A stretch of DNA of 64,000 bases from Rhodospirillales bacterium (lineage in GTDB: Bacteria > Pseudomonadota > Alphaproteobacteria > Rhodospirillales > Thalassospiraceae): NCBI GenBank assembly GCA_019634165.1, contig JAHQVT010000001.1, forward strand, positions 62,001 to 126,000, in the 5' to 3' direction. Both the position numbers and the translations under genes were made by a program. The notes beneath the pieces were generated by a model that made no database searches, had not been told where the DNA came from, and saw only the letters and a list, made by a program, of their open reading frames with translations. Shown piece by piece: positions 54,488 through 63,768 of this stretch (positions within the stretch are counted from its first letter, which is position 1; the number at the start of each line of letters is the position of its first letter).

Positions 54488-56536
54488 CTAGGATGACCGA
54501 ATAGTATTTACAAAATTGCTGGTCGCACCTTTGAGGGTCGTGAAGTTTTTCGACAACATACTGACCGCGGTTAGAACCTCGGCTGAGGCAGAACCTGCTT
54601 CATTCACCGCAGTGCTGACAGTTGCAATATTGGAACTTACAACCGTGGTTCCGGTAGCAGCTTGTTCAACATTGAAAGCAATTTCACGGGTGGCAGCAGT
54701 TTGTTCTTCGATCGCAGCAGAAATGGTTGCGATAATCGCATCCATCTCGCCAACGGTCTTGCCAATTGCGTCAATCTGGCCAACTGCACTGCCGGTCCGT
54801 GACTGCAGGTTTTCGATATAGCTGGCGATTTCTTCGGTGGCTTTTGTCGTTTGCTCGGAAAGGTTTTTGACCTCGTTGGCAACCACGGCAAAACCACGAC
54901 CAGCTTCGCCCGCACGCGCGGCTTCTATCGTCGCGTTAAGTGCCAGCATGTTGGTTTGATCAGCAATCGTTGAAATCATTTCAAGTACCGCGGCAATGCT
55001 TTCAGACGCGCTGACCAGTTCTTTCATTTCATCGCGGGTCTGGCTGACTTGTTCAACGGCATTTCGCGCCACATCCGATGAATGAACCACCTGACGATTG
55101 ATTTCCTCGATCGAGGTATTTAGCTCCTCGGTTGCTGAGGCGACAGAATGCACATTCCCGCTGGCCTGCTCAGTTGCCGAAGCAACCGTAATTGTTTGCT
55201 CAGATGCAGAACTCGCAAGCCGCGACATAGCATCTGCTGTTGCCTGCAGTTCGACAGCGGCCGACGCAACCGTTTCGATGATTTGCCCGACATCGGAATT
55301 AAAAGTATCGGCTGTGTTATTCATGAAAACACGCTGGGCTTCCTTGGCACGTTTTTCATCTTCAATGGCCTTGGCTTCAAGTTCATCATTGCGAATGGCG
55401 TTGACTTTGAACACTTGGACAGCCGATGCCATTTCACCGATTTCGTCCCGGCGTTGCTGACCGGGAACCTCTACTGTCAGGTCATGATCGGCCAGTTTGC
55501 GCATGATTGCAGAAATCGCAATGATCGGTCTGGCAATCCGGTTGCCAAGCCTCCACGCAATCAGCATTCCGACAATCCCCCCCACCAGCGATGCGATCAG
55601 GATTTCCATCTCCGCCAAAAGTATCTCGGCAATCACTTTCTCAAAGATGTTATGCTCAATTGTTGTCAACGCTGACCTTAGGGCTTCGGCGTCGGCTGTA
55701 ATCTCCTCGCCCGCCTTTTTCATTGATCCATTGATCGTTTCTGCAATCGCCAATTCGTCTGCGCGGATCCCCTGAAACACTTCACGGTAATCCTTGAAAA
55801 CTGTCACTGCGTCCCGCAACACACGCTTGTCATCTTCAACCGACATATAAGCATCAAGATCGCTTAGCAGGGTTTCGAGTGCTGAAAACTCGGCATTGGT
55901 CTTGTCACCAAAACTATCATCCTGCCGACCAATCAAAATGTTGGAATATAACCGTGCAAGCAGTGCATGCTCACGCGCAGCCACTGCCTTTTTTAGCATT
56001 TCGATGTCACCACGCTCCCCTGCGTGCGCGACAATCTGGTCCAAATCAGCAACCACTTTGATCCCGTCTGGTTCCATACGTTCAATGATGTCAGCGTGAT
56101 ATCTATCCGAAAGCTTCTTGGCCTCAACAAAACTGACCATAAAGCGATCAAATGCGTCGGCAATATGCTTTATTCGGTCACGATGTTCGTCCGATAGAAA
56201 CCGTGTTTCCGCTTCTACCAATAATGGGGAAATTTCTTTACCAAGGTTAAAAACCTTGTCGGCTTCTTCCTGATGACCGGTATTTGCAAATTCCCGTGCA
56301 TGGGCGCTAAAGCGTAAGAACTTGCTTTCAATTTGCGCGACAAGCGATGCCTCTTCGACATGGATCGCATATTCATCCACATCATGAGAAACTTGAACAA
56401 AACTATAATAGGCAAACGCCAGCGCTGAAATCAGCACGACCAGAACGAAACCAAAGCCAGTGAGTATTTTGGTTCGAACACGTAAATTGGTCCAAAAACC
56501 GGTATCCGGATTAGATGCCAGAACAGCCGCATTCAT
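54488..56536 (-). CDS. methyl-accepting chemotaxis protein
   Basis: Transmembrane chemoreceptor, 682 residues. First helix about residues 23-43, a long all-helical periplasmic sensor (about 44-300, with the size of an HBM or double four-helix module: [20 protein letters not shown] onward), second helix about 300-322 ([20 protein letters not shown]), HAMP ([20 protein letters not shown]) and a cytoplasmic signalling domain with the hairpin tip [20 protein letters not shown] that contacts CheA/CheW. No C-terminal CheR-tethering pentapeptide (ends NTIRSS). ATG 56536 is eight bases after GGAGG. Ligand unknown. Stands alone with a strong terminator. Confidence 0.95.
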   Translation of the reverse strand: MNAAVLASNPDTGFWTNLRVRTKILTGFGFVLVVLISALAFAYYSFVQVSHDVDEYAIHVEEASLVAQIESKFLRFSAHAREFANTGHQEEADKVFNLGKEISPLLVEAETRFLSDEHRDRIKHIADAFDRFMVSFVEAKKLSDRYHADIIERMEPDGIKVVADLDQIVAHAGERGDIEMLKKAVAAREHALLARLYSNILIGRQDDSFGDKTNAEFSALETLLSDLDAYMSVEDDKRVLRDAVTVFKDYREVFQGIRADELAIAETINGSMKKAGEEITADAEALRSALTTIEHNIFEKVIAEILLAEMEILIASLVGGIVGMLIAWRLGNRIARPIIAISAIMRKLADHDLTVEVPGQQRRDEIGEMASAVQVFKVNAIRNDELEAKAIEDEKRAKEAQRVFMNNTADTFNSDVGQIIETVASAAVELQATADAMSRLASSASEQTITVASATEQASGNVHSVASATEELNTSIEEINRQVVHSSDVARNAVEQVSQTRDEMKELVSASESIAAVLEMISTIADQTNMLALNATIEAARAGEAGRGFAVVANEVKNLSEQTTKATEEIASYIENLQSRTGSAVGQIDAIGKTVGEMDAIIATISAAIEEQTAATREIAFNVEQAATGTTVVSSNIATVSTAVNEAGSASAEVLTAVSMLSKNFTTLKGATSNFVNTIRSS

Positions 56537-56939
56537 TATAGTCGCCTCCAAGCCTTCATAAGTTCATCTTGAACTAGTCATCAGCTAAAACTGCCAATGT
56601 CTGCACTTCTTTTACTTGGGTACAGTGACATGCACTAAAAAGGGCAACAACATTGTTTTATTTAAATATAAGTATAAGACCGGTACGAATAGCACTTCCT
56701 ATTCAAAAGAATATAAACTCTCAATACCTATCCTTACGGAAACAAAATACCAATCCTATTGAATAGGCTGTCCCGAAATAAAACATTGATGATAAATCAC
56801 TATTCACGTGACTATTTTTTAACTGATTCACAATGAAAAAATAAAATATGTGATTATTGAAACTGCCTGACGGGCAAGAATAGCATCGCATTTACTGCAA
56901 CAATTTCTAATTCTAGTTCAATACGATGCGAGCAAGTGC
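56537..56939. other. AT-rich intergenic region before mcp, about 400 bp
   Basis: No gene supported. Clearly AT-richer than the surroundings. Contains a 9-bp inverted repeat (CCTATTCAA at 56698-56706 and TTGAATAGG at 56759-56767) and many A/T runs, consistent with promoter sequence for the chemoreceptor. The dgk-like gene ends at 56940 on the same strand and no obvious terminator for it was found here. Confidence 0.5.
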
Positions 56940-57887
56940 TTAGTCGGCAGCAATCTGAAGCGGGGCTGTTATATTTTCAACTTCACCAGCCGCAGCCTTT
57001 GCATATGCTTGGGGTACCATCAGCCGTACCGGATAGGGCGACAGACTGATTTCACATGGAAGTTTACCCGCACTTTCGCCATCAATCTGCAATGGGGCCG
57101 GGCCACAGTGACTGGTGATCGTAATACGTTCGGCCCGCACGACCGAAACATCGCTTTGTTCATGCAAACGATTAAGGGTCAAGGCCAAGCCATAACGTGA
57201 CAGCGCCCCAACGCCATTACCGGGCATCAAAACCACATCAAACCCGTTATCGGTAAGATTGGCGGTTGGCGAGATAATAAATTCCCCGCCGTAATGCTGG
57301 GCATGGGTTACAACAACGCCAGAAACCCGGTAATTTTCCCGTCCAATATTGACTTCAAAATCCCGGTGCCGCGGAAAGATGATATTGCGCAACCCTTCAA
57401 GAACATAAGCGCCTTTGCCAATCATGCGTTTAAGCTTAAGCGACACATTGGCAACTGTATCGGCATCTGCCCCCATACCAACCATCAGGAAGAAGGCTCG
57501 CCCATTAACCAATCCGGGCCGCACCCAAACCATGCCGGGATTATTGATATAGTCGGCAATTGCCTTGGCTTTGCGTTCCAGTCCGACCTCAACGGCCAAA
57601 ACATTGGCCGTGCCAAGCGGAATAACGCCAAGTGGCGGCACCTCATGCCCTTCAATTTGGGCATCAAGCAAACCATTCAAAGCTTCGTTAAGCGACCCAT
57701 CCCCGCCCGCAACGAACAATCGCTGATGGGCGCGGACTTTCCGGGCAAGTTCACGGGCATGTCCCGGATGGGTGGTTTGCAATAACTCCACCTTGACCCC
57801 GGCATGTTGCAGAATCTTGGACAAGAACCGTTGTTTATTACCACCCGCACGCGGATTGAAAATCACAGTCACACCGGCATGGGTCAT
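56940..57887 (-). CDS. diacylglycerol kinase-like lipid kinase
   Basis: 315-residue DAGK catalytic-domain protein (YegS/DgkB type), which phosphorylates diacylglycerol or a similar lipid. FNPRAGGNKQRFL at the start, nucleotide motif FVAGGDGSLNEALNGLLD (GGDGT-type), LGVIPLGTANVLAVEVGL and the C-terminal QIDGESAGKLPCEI are family hallmarks. Divergently transcribed from the LpxH-like/GT4 pair, which supports a role in membrane lipid turnover. ATG at 57887. Confidence 0.92.
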   Translation of the reverse strand: MTHAGVTVIFNPRAGGNKQRFLSKILQHAGVKVELLQTTHPGHARELARKVRAHQRLFVAGGDGSLNEALNGLLDAQIEGHEVPPLGVIPLGTANVLAVEVGLERKAKAIADYINNPGMVWVRPGLVNGRAFFLMVGMGADADTVANVSLKLKRMIGKGAYVLEGLRNIIFPRHRDFEVNIGRENYRVSGVVVTHAQHYGGEFIISPTANLTDNGFDVVLMPGNGVGALSRYGLALTLNRLHEQSDVSVVRAERITITSHCGPAPLQIDGESAGKLPCEISLSPYPVRLMVPQAYAKAAAGEVENITAPLQIAAD

Positions 57888-58106
57888 TCAGAACATACTT
57901 CCGAAATAAAACCGAAATAAATCATACATACGCACTACCATATGAAAGAAAATATGTAACAGTTGCTTTACAGAACTGCGAAATTTCTGTGAACGGGTTA
58001 TATATTCGCGCGTTTTATTTTAAACCGATACTGGTTGGGGACAGTATTCGGCGTTTTAAACCGTCGGGTTCCAGCCATCCTTTTGGCAGGATACGGAGGA
58101 GCGGCA

Positions 58107-59024
58107 ATGACAGCGATGACGCTGCAACCGCATTACCGCACGGTCTGGATTTCAGACGTCCATTTGGGGACACGTGGATGTCAGGCAGATCTTCTTTTGG
58201 ATTTCCTCAATGAAGTAACGGCAGACACTTACTATCTGGTCGGTGACATTATTGATGGCTGGCGGCTTAAGAAAAGCTGGCATTGGCCGGAAAGTCATCA
58301 TGCTGTTATTACCACAATCATGGATAAGGCAAAAAATGGCGCCAAAGTCGTCTTTGTGCCGGGAAACCATGATGAATTTGCCCGTGAGTTCGTTGATATG
58401 ACGTTCGGGCATGTCGAAGTCAAAATGAACGACATCCACGAAACAGCCGATGGTAAACGCCTTTTGGTCATTCACGGCGATGAATTTGACGGCGTTGTCA
58501 AATATGCCAAGTGGTTGGCCTATCTTGGCGATACGGCCTACAACTTCGCCATCATGCTTAACCGCTATTATAACGGCGTTCGCCGTCGCCTTGGTTATGG
58601 ATACTGGTCTTTATCGGCCTATCTGAAGAACCGGGTGAAAAATGCGGTTCAATTCATCTGCAATTTTGAAAATGCCGTCGCCCACGAAGCCGCCAAACGC
58701 AAGGTGGACGGGGTGGTATGCGGGCATATCCATCACGCTGAAAAACGCATGATCGGCGATGTCTTATATTGCAATGACGGTGACTGGGTCGAAAGCTGTA
58801 CTGCCCTTGTCGAAGACATGGATGGCAAGCTCGAACTGCTCCATTGGGCGGAAATGCGCCAGATGGCCATGACCCATTCCACGCCCGGCCGCGATGCTGC
58901 CAGTGCACCGTCACTCGGCCTTGGCAAACTGATTTCCATGTTCCGTATCGCCCATGCTTCGGGCAATTCCGCATCAAATGCATCCCAAAAACGCAATGAT
59001 GCACCGATTGGAAAGACTGCATGA
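58107..59024 (+). CDS. LpxH-like metallophosphoesterase
   Basis: 305-residue calcineurin-like phosphoesterase of the UDP-2,3-diacylglucosamine diphosphatase type (COG2908). All five metal-site motifs are present: ISDVHLGTRG, VGDIIDGWRL, VPGNHDEFA, IHGDEFDGVV and GHIHHAEKR. Many alphaproteobacteria use LpxI for lipid A, so this paralogue may act on another lipid diphosphate. ATG at 58107 lies eight bases after GGAGG. The stop overlaps the start of the next gene (ATGA at 59021-59024), so it is coupled to a GT4 glycosyltransferase. Confidence 0.9.
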   Translation: MTAMTLQPHYRTVWISDVHLGTRGCQADLLLDFLNEVTADTYYLVGDIIDGWRLKKSWHWPESHHAVITTIMDKAKNGAKVVFVPGNHDEFAREFVDMTFGHVEVKMNDIHETADGKRLLVIHGDEFDGVVKYAKWLAYLGDTAYNFAIMLNRYYNGVRRRLGYGYWSLSAYLKNRVKNAVQFICNFENAVAHEAAKRKVDGVVCGHIHHAEKRMIGDVLYCNDGDWVESCTALVEDMDGKLELLHWAEMRQMAMTHSTPGRDAASAPSLGLGKLISMFRIAHASGNSASNASQKRNDAPIGKTA

Positions 59025-60160
59025 AAATACTGATCGTAACCGATGCCTGGTATCCACAGGTCAACGGTGTTGTCCGTACCCTTGAAACCGTACGTGGCGA
59101 GTTGGGCGAGATGGGGCATGACGTTCATGTCATCTCGCCCGATCAGTTTAAAACCATTCCCTGCCCGACCTATCCGGAAATCCGCTTGGCATTGTTTGCC
59201 AAACGCAAGATGGCCAAAATGATCGAGGCATTACATCCGGTCGCGATTCATATTTCGACCGAAGGTCCATTAGGTCAGGCAGCACGTGCCTATTGCCTTA
59301 AAAAAGGCCTGCCGTTTTCGACGGCCTATCACACCCGTTTTCCGGAATATATCCATGCCCGGATGCGCTTGCCGCTTTCGATTTCCTATCGCGGCATGCG
59401 GAAATTCCATTCGAAATCACGATCGGTCATGGTTGCAACCGAAAGCCTGCAGCAGGAACTCTCAGATTGGGGATTTAACAATCTTCATATCTGGTCACGC
59501 GGGGTTGACCTAAACCTGTTTCGTCCAAGACCAGAAGCAAGTTTTGGTGACTTTCCAAAACCGCATTGGCTGTTTGTTGGGCGGGTTGCGGTTGAAAAGA
59601 ATATTGGTCATTTTCTCGACCTTGATTTGCCCGGCACAAAATTCGTCGTCGGCGATGGCCCGCAGCTAAACGAGCTAAAGGGCAAATACCCCAACACGCA
59701 GTTTCTCGGCAAAAAAATCGGCGAAGAACTGGCAACCGCCTTTGCGTCTGCTGATGTGTTTGTTTTCCCCAGCAAGACCGACACGTTTGGCCTTGTCATC
59801 CTAGAAGCACTTGCATCAGGCACCCCTGTTGCCGTTTTCCCGGTTCAGGGGCCAGCCGACATTGTCCGCAACACAAAGGCAGGTGCCATTGATGCCGACC
59901 TTCGTGAAGCTGCGATGGCCGCGCTGGAGCTTAAAAGCGAAGATGCCCGTGCTTTGGCCGAACAATATAGCTGGCATAATTCCGCCAGCCAGTTCCTGCA
60001 CAATCTGGCACCATTTTCCGGTGGGTTCGACGGCGTTGAAGCCACCCCAATCTCGGTTGATGATGCAACACAACACATTAGCGCAGGGGCCAAAAGCCAA
60101 ACTGATGATGAAACATCAGAACCAGCCAACACGCAGCCAATTGGTCAGCCAGCACAATAA
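59021..60160 (+). CDS. GT4-family glycosyltransferase
   Basis: 379-residue GT-B glycosyltransferase. N-terminal ILIVTDAWYPQVNGVVRTLE is the acceptor-side motif of the MgtA/GT4 group, which links mannose, glucose or similar sugars to diacylglycerol or lipid acceptors. The donor domain has VGRVAVEKNIGHFLDLDL, VVGDGPQLNELKGKYP and FPSKTDTFGLVILEALASGT (EX7E motif). The C-terminal ~40 residues are low-complexity (AGAKSQTDDETSEPANTQP). Coupled to the LpxH-like gene and opposite the DAG kinase-like gene, it may form a glycolipid pathway. Sugar and acceptor are unknown. Confidence 0.9.
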   Translation: MKILIVTDAWYPQVNGVVRTLETVRGELGEMGHDVHVISPDQFKTIPCPTYPEIRLALFAKRKMAKMIEALHPVAIHISTEGPLGQAARAYCLKKGLPFSTAYHTRFPEYIHARMRLPLSISYRGMRKFHSKSRSVMVATESLQQELSDWGFNNLHIWSRGVDLNLFRPRPEASFGDFPKPHWLFVGRVAVEKNIGHFLDLDLPGTKFVVGDGPQLNELKGKYPNTQFLGKKIGEELATAFASADVFVFPSKTDTFGLVILEALASGTPVAVFPVQGPADIVRNTKAGAIDADLREAAMAALELKSEDARALAEQYSWHNSASQFLHNLAPFSGGFDGVEATPISVDDATQHISAGAKSQTDDETSEPANTQPIGQPAQ

Positions 60161-60190
60161 CGTGCTGGCGATCAGCGGTGCCTGGCCGCC

Positions 60191-60991
60191 CTACTGCGGG
60201 CGGAGGCTGTTGCTTAACGTCCGATATGCCAATAGACCATTTAGCGCATCTGTTCCCAACCATTGACGGAATGGTCTTAGCATCACATAAACCGGTCGCA
60301 ATATCCCGATCACTTTGCCAAGCGGCACAAGCTGCGGCGCATCGTTGCTTACAGCGCTGACATAGGCGCGCCACCCTGTCCGCAGCAATTCGGGATGGTT
60401 TTTCAATTCACGCTGAATTGAAAAAATGAACAGCAATATGTCACGGGCCTGTGCATCAATTAGGGGCATACGCGCTGTTGGGTCTTCTTCGAAATCGATA
60501 AAACCGATCTGACCATCTTCGCGAATGGTCATATTGCGAAGCAACGGTGCCCCATGCGCCATTCCTATCTGATGCAAACCTGCCAACGCCATCGCAGCAG
60601 CACCGACAAGCATTTCGACTGATGCTCCATTCTGAACACGCAAGTCTTCTTCGATGCGTGTTTGTAAAATGCCGCCATTATCACCAATAGCAAGCCAGTT
60701 CGGTCCGACATCAACAATATCTGGAACAAGAACCCCTTGGCTTGCAAGTTTCTGCAGTGCCTTAGCCTCGTCTTCAAGGCCGACCTGCCCACCGGCCGAC
60801 ACCGTTGGGCGCAACAGGGCAATGCCTGTAATATTGGCGAGAAATCGCTGTATTCGATGCCAGACTTTTTGCTTTGCTGGAATAGCCTGTTTGACCCAGA
60901 TACGGCGATTTTCCCAACGCAATGCAAAAACGCGCGCGCTGACACCTTGGGCTATTGTATATTCGACAAGTGCGTGGAGTTGCTCGTTCAT
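60191..60991 (-). CDS. kinase-fold protein, Kdo/WaaP-like, possibly inactive
   Basis: 266 residues. The pattern VPDIVDVGPNWLAIGDNGG (hinge region), LAGLHQIGMAHGAPLLRNMT and IGFIDFEEDPTARMPL resembles the catalytic loop and DFG-like segment of the BUD32/RIO/Kdo-kinase fold. The usual loop is HxD....N or HGD..LRN; here the Asp is Ala (HGAPLLRN), while the Asn and a metal-site Asp (IDFEED) remain. Could be a lipopolysaccharide-core kinase or a pseudokinase. Converges with the GT4 gene (30 bp gap) and is divergent from msbA. ATG at 60991. Confidence 0.7.
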   Translation of the reverse strand: MNEQLHALVEYTIAQGVSARVFALRWENRRIWVKQAIPAKQKVWHRIQRFLANITGIALLRPTVSAGGQVGLEDEAKALQKLASQGVLVPDIVDVGPNWLAIGDNGGILQTRIEEDLRVQNGASVEMLVGAAAMALAGLHQIGMAHGAPLLRNMTIREDGQIGFIDFEEDPTARMPLIDAQARDILLFIFSIQRELKNHPELLRTGWRAYVSAVSNDAPQLVPLGKVIGILRPVYVMLRPFRQWLGTDALNGLLAYRTLSNSLRPQ

Positions 60992-61168
60992 TTATTTGTC
61001 TTATATGTCGCTCTTCGTCATCTGCGGACCAGCAGACCGATTTTGTGTCCGTCACACGTCTCCTCTGGCTTGCCGCCTATGTCCGGGCATGTTAGCAACA
61101 GCGCGTGATTATGAATCTAATTTTGAAACCATATCCATATAGATAGTATCAATCCGATACAATCGGAA

Positions 61169-62977
61169 ATGGCACGAACGACCAGGAAGAAATCATTGCG
61201 AAACAATCCGATGGACCACACGACTGAACACTGGCGGACTTGGCCGATGGTCAAACGCATTGTTCAGGACGCAGTAGCCCCCTATCTCGGCAAAATTGTT
61301 CTCGCATTGATTTGTATGGCCCTGATGGCAGGTGCGACGGGCGGATATGCGTATTTGATGGATCCTGTCATCAACGAGGTCTTTGTCAAAAAGAACTCTG
61401 CAATGCTCATCCCGGTTGGTGCTGCGGTTCTGTTCTCTTTTGCCCTTAAAGGCTTTGCCAATTACGGCCAGTCCGTTTTGATGAGCTATGTCGGCGGTCG
61501 CATCCTTGCCGATATTCAAAACAAGCTTTACGCCCATGTAATCCGTCTCGACATTGGATTTTTCCATAGCACCAATACCGGCAAGCTAATCACGCGCTTC
61601 ACCAGCGACATCTCATCCATGCGCGCTGCTGTTTCTGTTGCGCTAACCGGGTTTGGTAAGGATTTACTCACCGCGATCGTCCTGATCGGCGTTATGTTTT
61701 ATCAAGACTGGCAGCTCGGCATCATCGCCTTTACGGTTTTTCCTGCGGCCATTTTGCCGATTGCGCGACTGGGCAAGCGCATGCGCAAGGTTTCGGCCAA
61801 TACCCAACAACAAATTGGTGAATTTGCCACCCTGCTTGAACAGACTTTCCAAGGTGTCCGCCATGTAAAAGCCTATGGCATGGAACCATACGAATGTTCC
61901 CGCATGGAAAAACTCGTTGAGACGGTTTTCAATCTGAGCTTCAAGGCACAAAAGGTCAGTGCGCGTTCATCCCCCATCATGGAAACTTTGGGCGGTGCGG
62001 CCATCACCAGCATCATCATTTACGGCGGGAGCCGCGTAATTGATGGCGCAAGCGACCCGGGCAGCTTCTTTTCGTTCATCACAGCCCTTCTTTTGGCCTA
62101 TGAGCCGGTTAAGCGCCTTGCAAATATCAATATGAGCTTGCAATCGGGTCTTGCGGCATCCCAGCGCGTCTTTATGGTTCTCGATCTTGAACCGGAAATT
62201 AAAGATGCGCCGGACGCAAAAGCGCTGAACATTTCGGGTGGGAACATTAATTTCAACAATGTGTCCTTTGCCTATAACCCGGAAATCACAGCCCTTCGCG
62301 ACATTGACCTTGAAATCAAAGCGGGTGAAACCGTTGCCCTTGTCGGGCCATCAGGTGCGGGTAAATCCACCATCCTGAACTTGATCCCGCGGTTCTATGA
62401 CATTGATAACGGTGCGATCACTGTTGATGGTCAGGACATTCGTAATGTGACGCTTGATAGCCTGCGTAAATCCACCGCATTGGTCAGTCAGGAAATCACC
62501 CTGTTTGACGATACGGTCCGGGCCAATATCGCCTATGGCCGCGCAGGCGCGACCGATGCCGAAATCGAAGACGCCGCCCGCCATGCAGCCGCCCATGACT
62601 TTATCCTGCAACTTGAACAGGGCTATGACACCATTGTTGGTGAAAACGGTGTCAAACTCTCAGGTGGCCAACGCCAGCGTATTGCCATTGCCCGTGCAAT
62701 GTTGAAAAATGCGCCAATCTTGCTGCTTGATGAGGCAACATCTGCCCTTGATACAGAATCGGAACGTCATATTCAGGGTGCATTGGCCGAGTTGATGAAA
62801 GGTCGTACAACCCTTGTCATCGCACACCGCCTGTCGACCATTATTGACGCAGACAAAATCTGTGTGGTCAATAATGGCCGGGTAACGGAGCAAGGCAAAC
62901 ACGAAGAATTGCTTGCACTTGGGGGGGCTTATGCGAACCTCTATAATCTGCAATTCTCAGACGAAAACGAAAACTGA
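61169..62977 (+). CDS. msbA: lipid A exporter MsbA-type ABC transporter
   Basis: 602-residue half-transporter: six helices in residues about 40-330, then an ATPase domain. Nucleotide-site motifs: Walker A LVGPSGAGKSTILNLIPRFY, Q-loop LVSQEITLFDDTV, signature LSGGQRQRIAIARAML, Walker B ILLLDEATSALD and H-loop VIAHRLSTI. Flipping of lipid A-core across the inner membrane is the usual role; the next genes are a DUF374 acyltransferase and waaA, which agrees. ATG at 61169; a second ATG at 61211 (MDHTTEH) is possible and neither has a strong Shine-Dalgarno. Confidence 0.94.
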   Translation: MARTTRKKSLRNNPMDHTTEHWRTWPMVKRIVQDAVAPYLGKIVLALICMALMAGATGGYAYLMDPVINEVFVKKNSAMLIPVGAAVLFSFALKGFANYGQSVLMSYVGGRILADIQNKLYAHVIRLDIGFFHSTNTGKLITRFTSDISSMRAAVSVALTGFGKDLLTAIVLIGVMFYQDWQLGIIAFTVFPAAILPIARLGKRMRKVSANTQQQIGEFATLLEQTFQGVRHVKAYGMEPYECSRMEKLVETVFNLSFKAQKVSARSSPIMETLGGAAITSIIIYGGSRVIDGASDPGSFFSFITALLLAYEPVKRLANINMSLQSGLAASQRVFMVLDLEPEIKDAPDAKALNISGGNINFNNVSFAYNPEITALRDIDLEIKAGETVALVGPSGAGKSTILNLIPRFYDIDNGAITVDGQDIRNVTLDSLRKSTALVSQEITLFDDTVRANIAYGRAGATDAEIEDAARHAAAHDFILQLEQGYDTIVGENGVKLSGGQRQRIAIARAMLKNAPILLLDEATSALDTESERHIQGALAELMKGRTTLVIAHRLSTIIDADKICVVNNGRVTEQGKHEELLALGGAYANLYNLQFSDENEN

Positions 62978-63003
62978 TCCGGGTAATTTCAGGGTTTACG
63001 GGC

Positions 63004-63768
63004 GTGCAGTGGCATAAACGCATCATCAAAAGCGAAACCATGCGTAGCACATTGTGCTGGCTTGCAGCCGGCTATATGCGTCTGGTTCGCTTGACCGGTC
63101 GTTGGCAGACGGAAGGCGGCGAAAACCCGTCGCGATATCTTGCCGAAGGCAAACCGTTTATCATCGCCTTTTGGCATCAACGGTTATTGATGCTGCCTTA
63201 TACGTGGCGTGCGGTTGCCGGGGATCGGCCAATGAATATGCTGATTTCATCGCACCGGGATGGTGAAATCATTTCACGCACGATTACCCATTTCGGCATC
63301 AGCACCATTGCCGGGTCCACCGGCAAAGGCAAAGGCGGTGCCGCGGCCTTGCGCCGGATTCTCAAAACATTAAAAGCAGGTCACGTGGTCGGCATGACCC
63401 CGGATGGTCCCCGTGGTCCGCGTATGCGCGCATCTGACGGGACCATTCAGGCCGCACGTATGGCCGAAGTACCAATTTTCCCGCTGACCTATTCCGCAAG
63501 CCGCCGCAAAGTATATAACAGTTGGGACCGATTTATTCTGCCCTTGCCATTTACGCGCGGCGTTTTTCGCTGGGGTGAGCCGATTTTTGTCGACCGCACA
63601 CTTGATGATGCCGGGATTGAGGCCAAACGTCTTGAACTTGAAAATGCTTTGACCAAATTAACCCAGGAAACTGATCTTACCCTTGGTCTTGAGGCAATCC
63701 CACCAGCAGGTCTGGATGAACTTCCCAAACAAAAAAGATCCGCAATCGCCGCGGGGGAAAACGGATAG
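63004..63768 (+). CDS. lysophospholipid acyltransferase family protein (DUF374)
   Basis: 254 residues of the DUF374 group in the LPLAT superfamily, thought to acylate lipid A or lysophospholipid on the inner membrane. Family segments: LAAGYMRLVRLTGRWQTEGG, IIAFWHQRLLMLPYTWRA (acyltransferase His region), ISSHRDGEIISRTITHFGI (HxD-like HRDGE motif), GMTPDGPRGPRMRASDGTIQ. Start is GTG at 63004, which agrees with family N-termini (a KR..KS segment before the first helix); ATG at 63040 would be shorter. Starts 26 bp after msbA and its TAG is directly followed by the waaA ATG. Confidence 0.92.
   Translation: MQWHKRIIKSETMRSTLCWLAAGYMRLVRLTGRWQTEGGENPSRYLAEGKPFIIAFWHQRLLMLPYTWRAVAGDRPMNMLISSHRDGEIISRTITHFGISTIAGSTGKGKGGAAALRRILKTLKAGHVVGMTPDGPRGPRMRASDGTIQAARMAEVPIFPLTYSASRRKVYNSWDRFILPLPFTRGVFRWGEPIFVDRTLDDAGIEAKRLELENALTKLTQETDLTLGLEAIPPAGLDELPKQKRSAIAAGENG

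Noticed and set aside
56698..56767. 9-bp inverted repeat in the mcp leader as an insertion sequence remnant
   Set aside because: No target duplication or transposase fragment; AT-rich sequence makes such repeats likely by chance.
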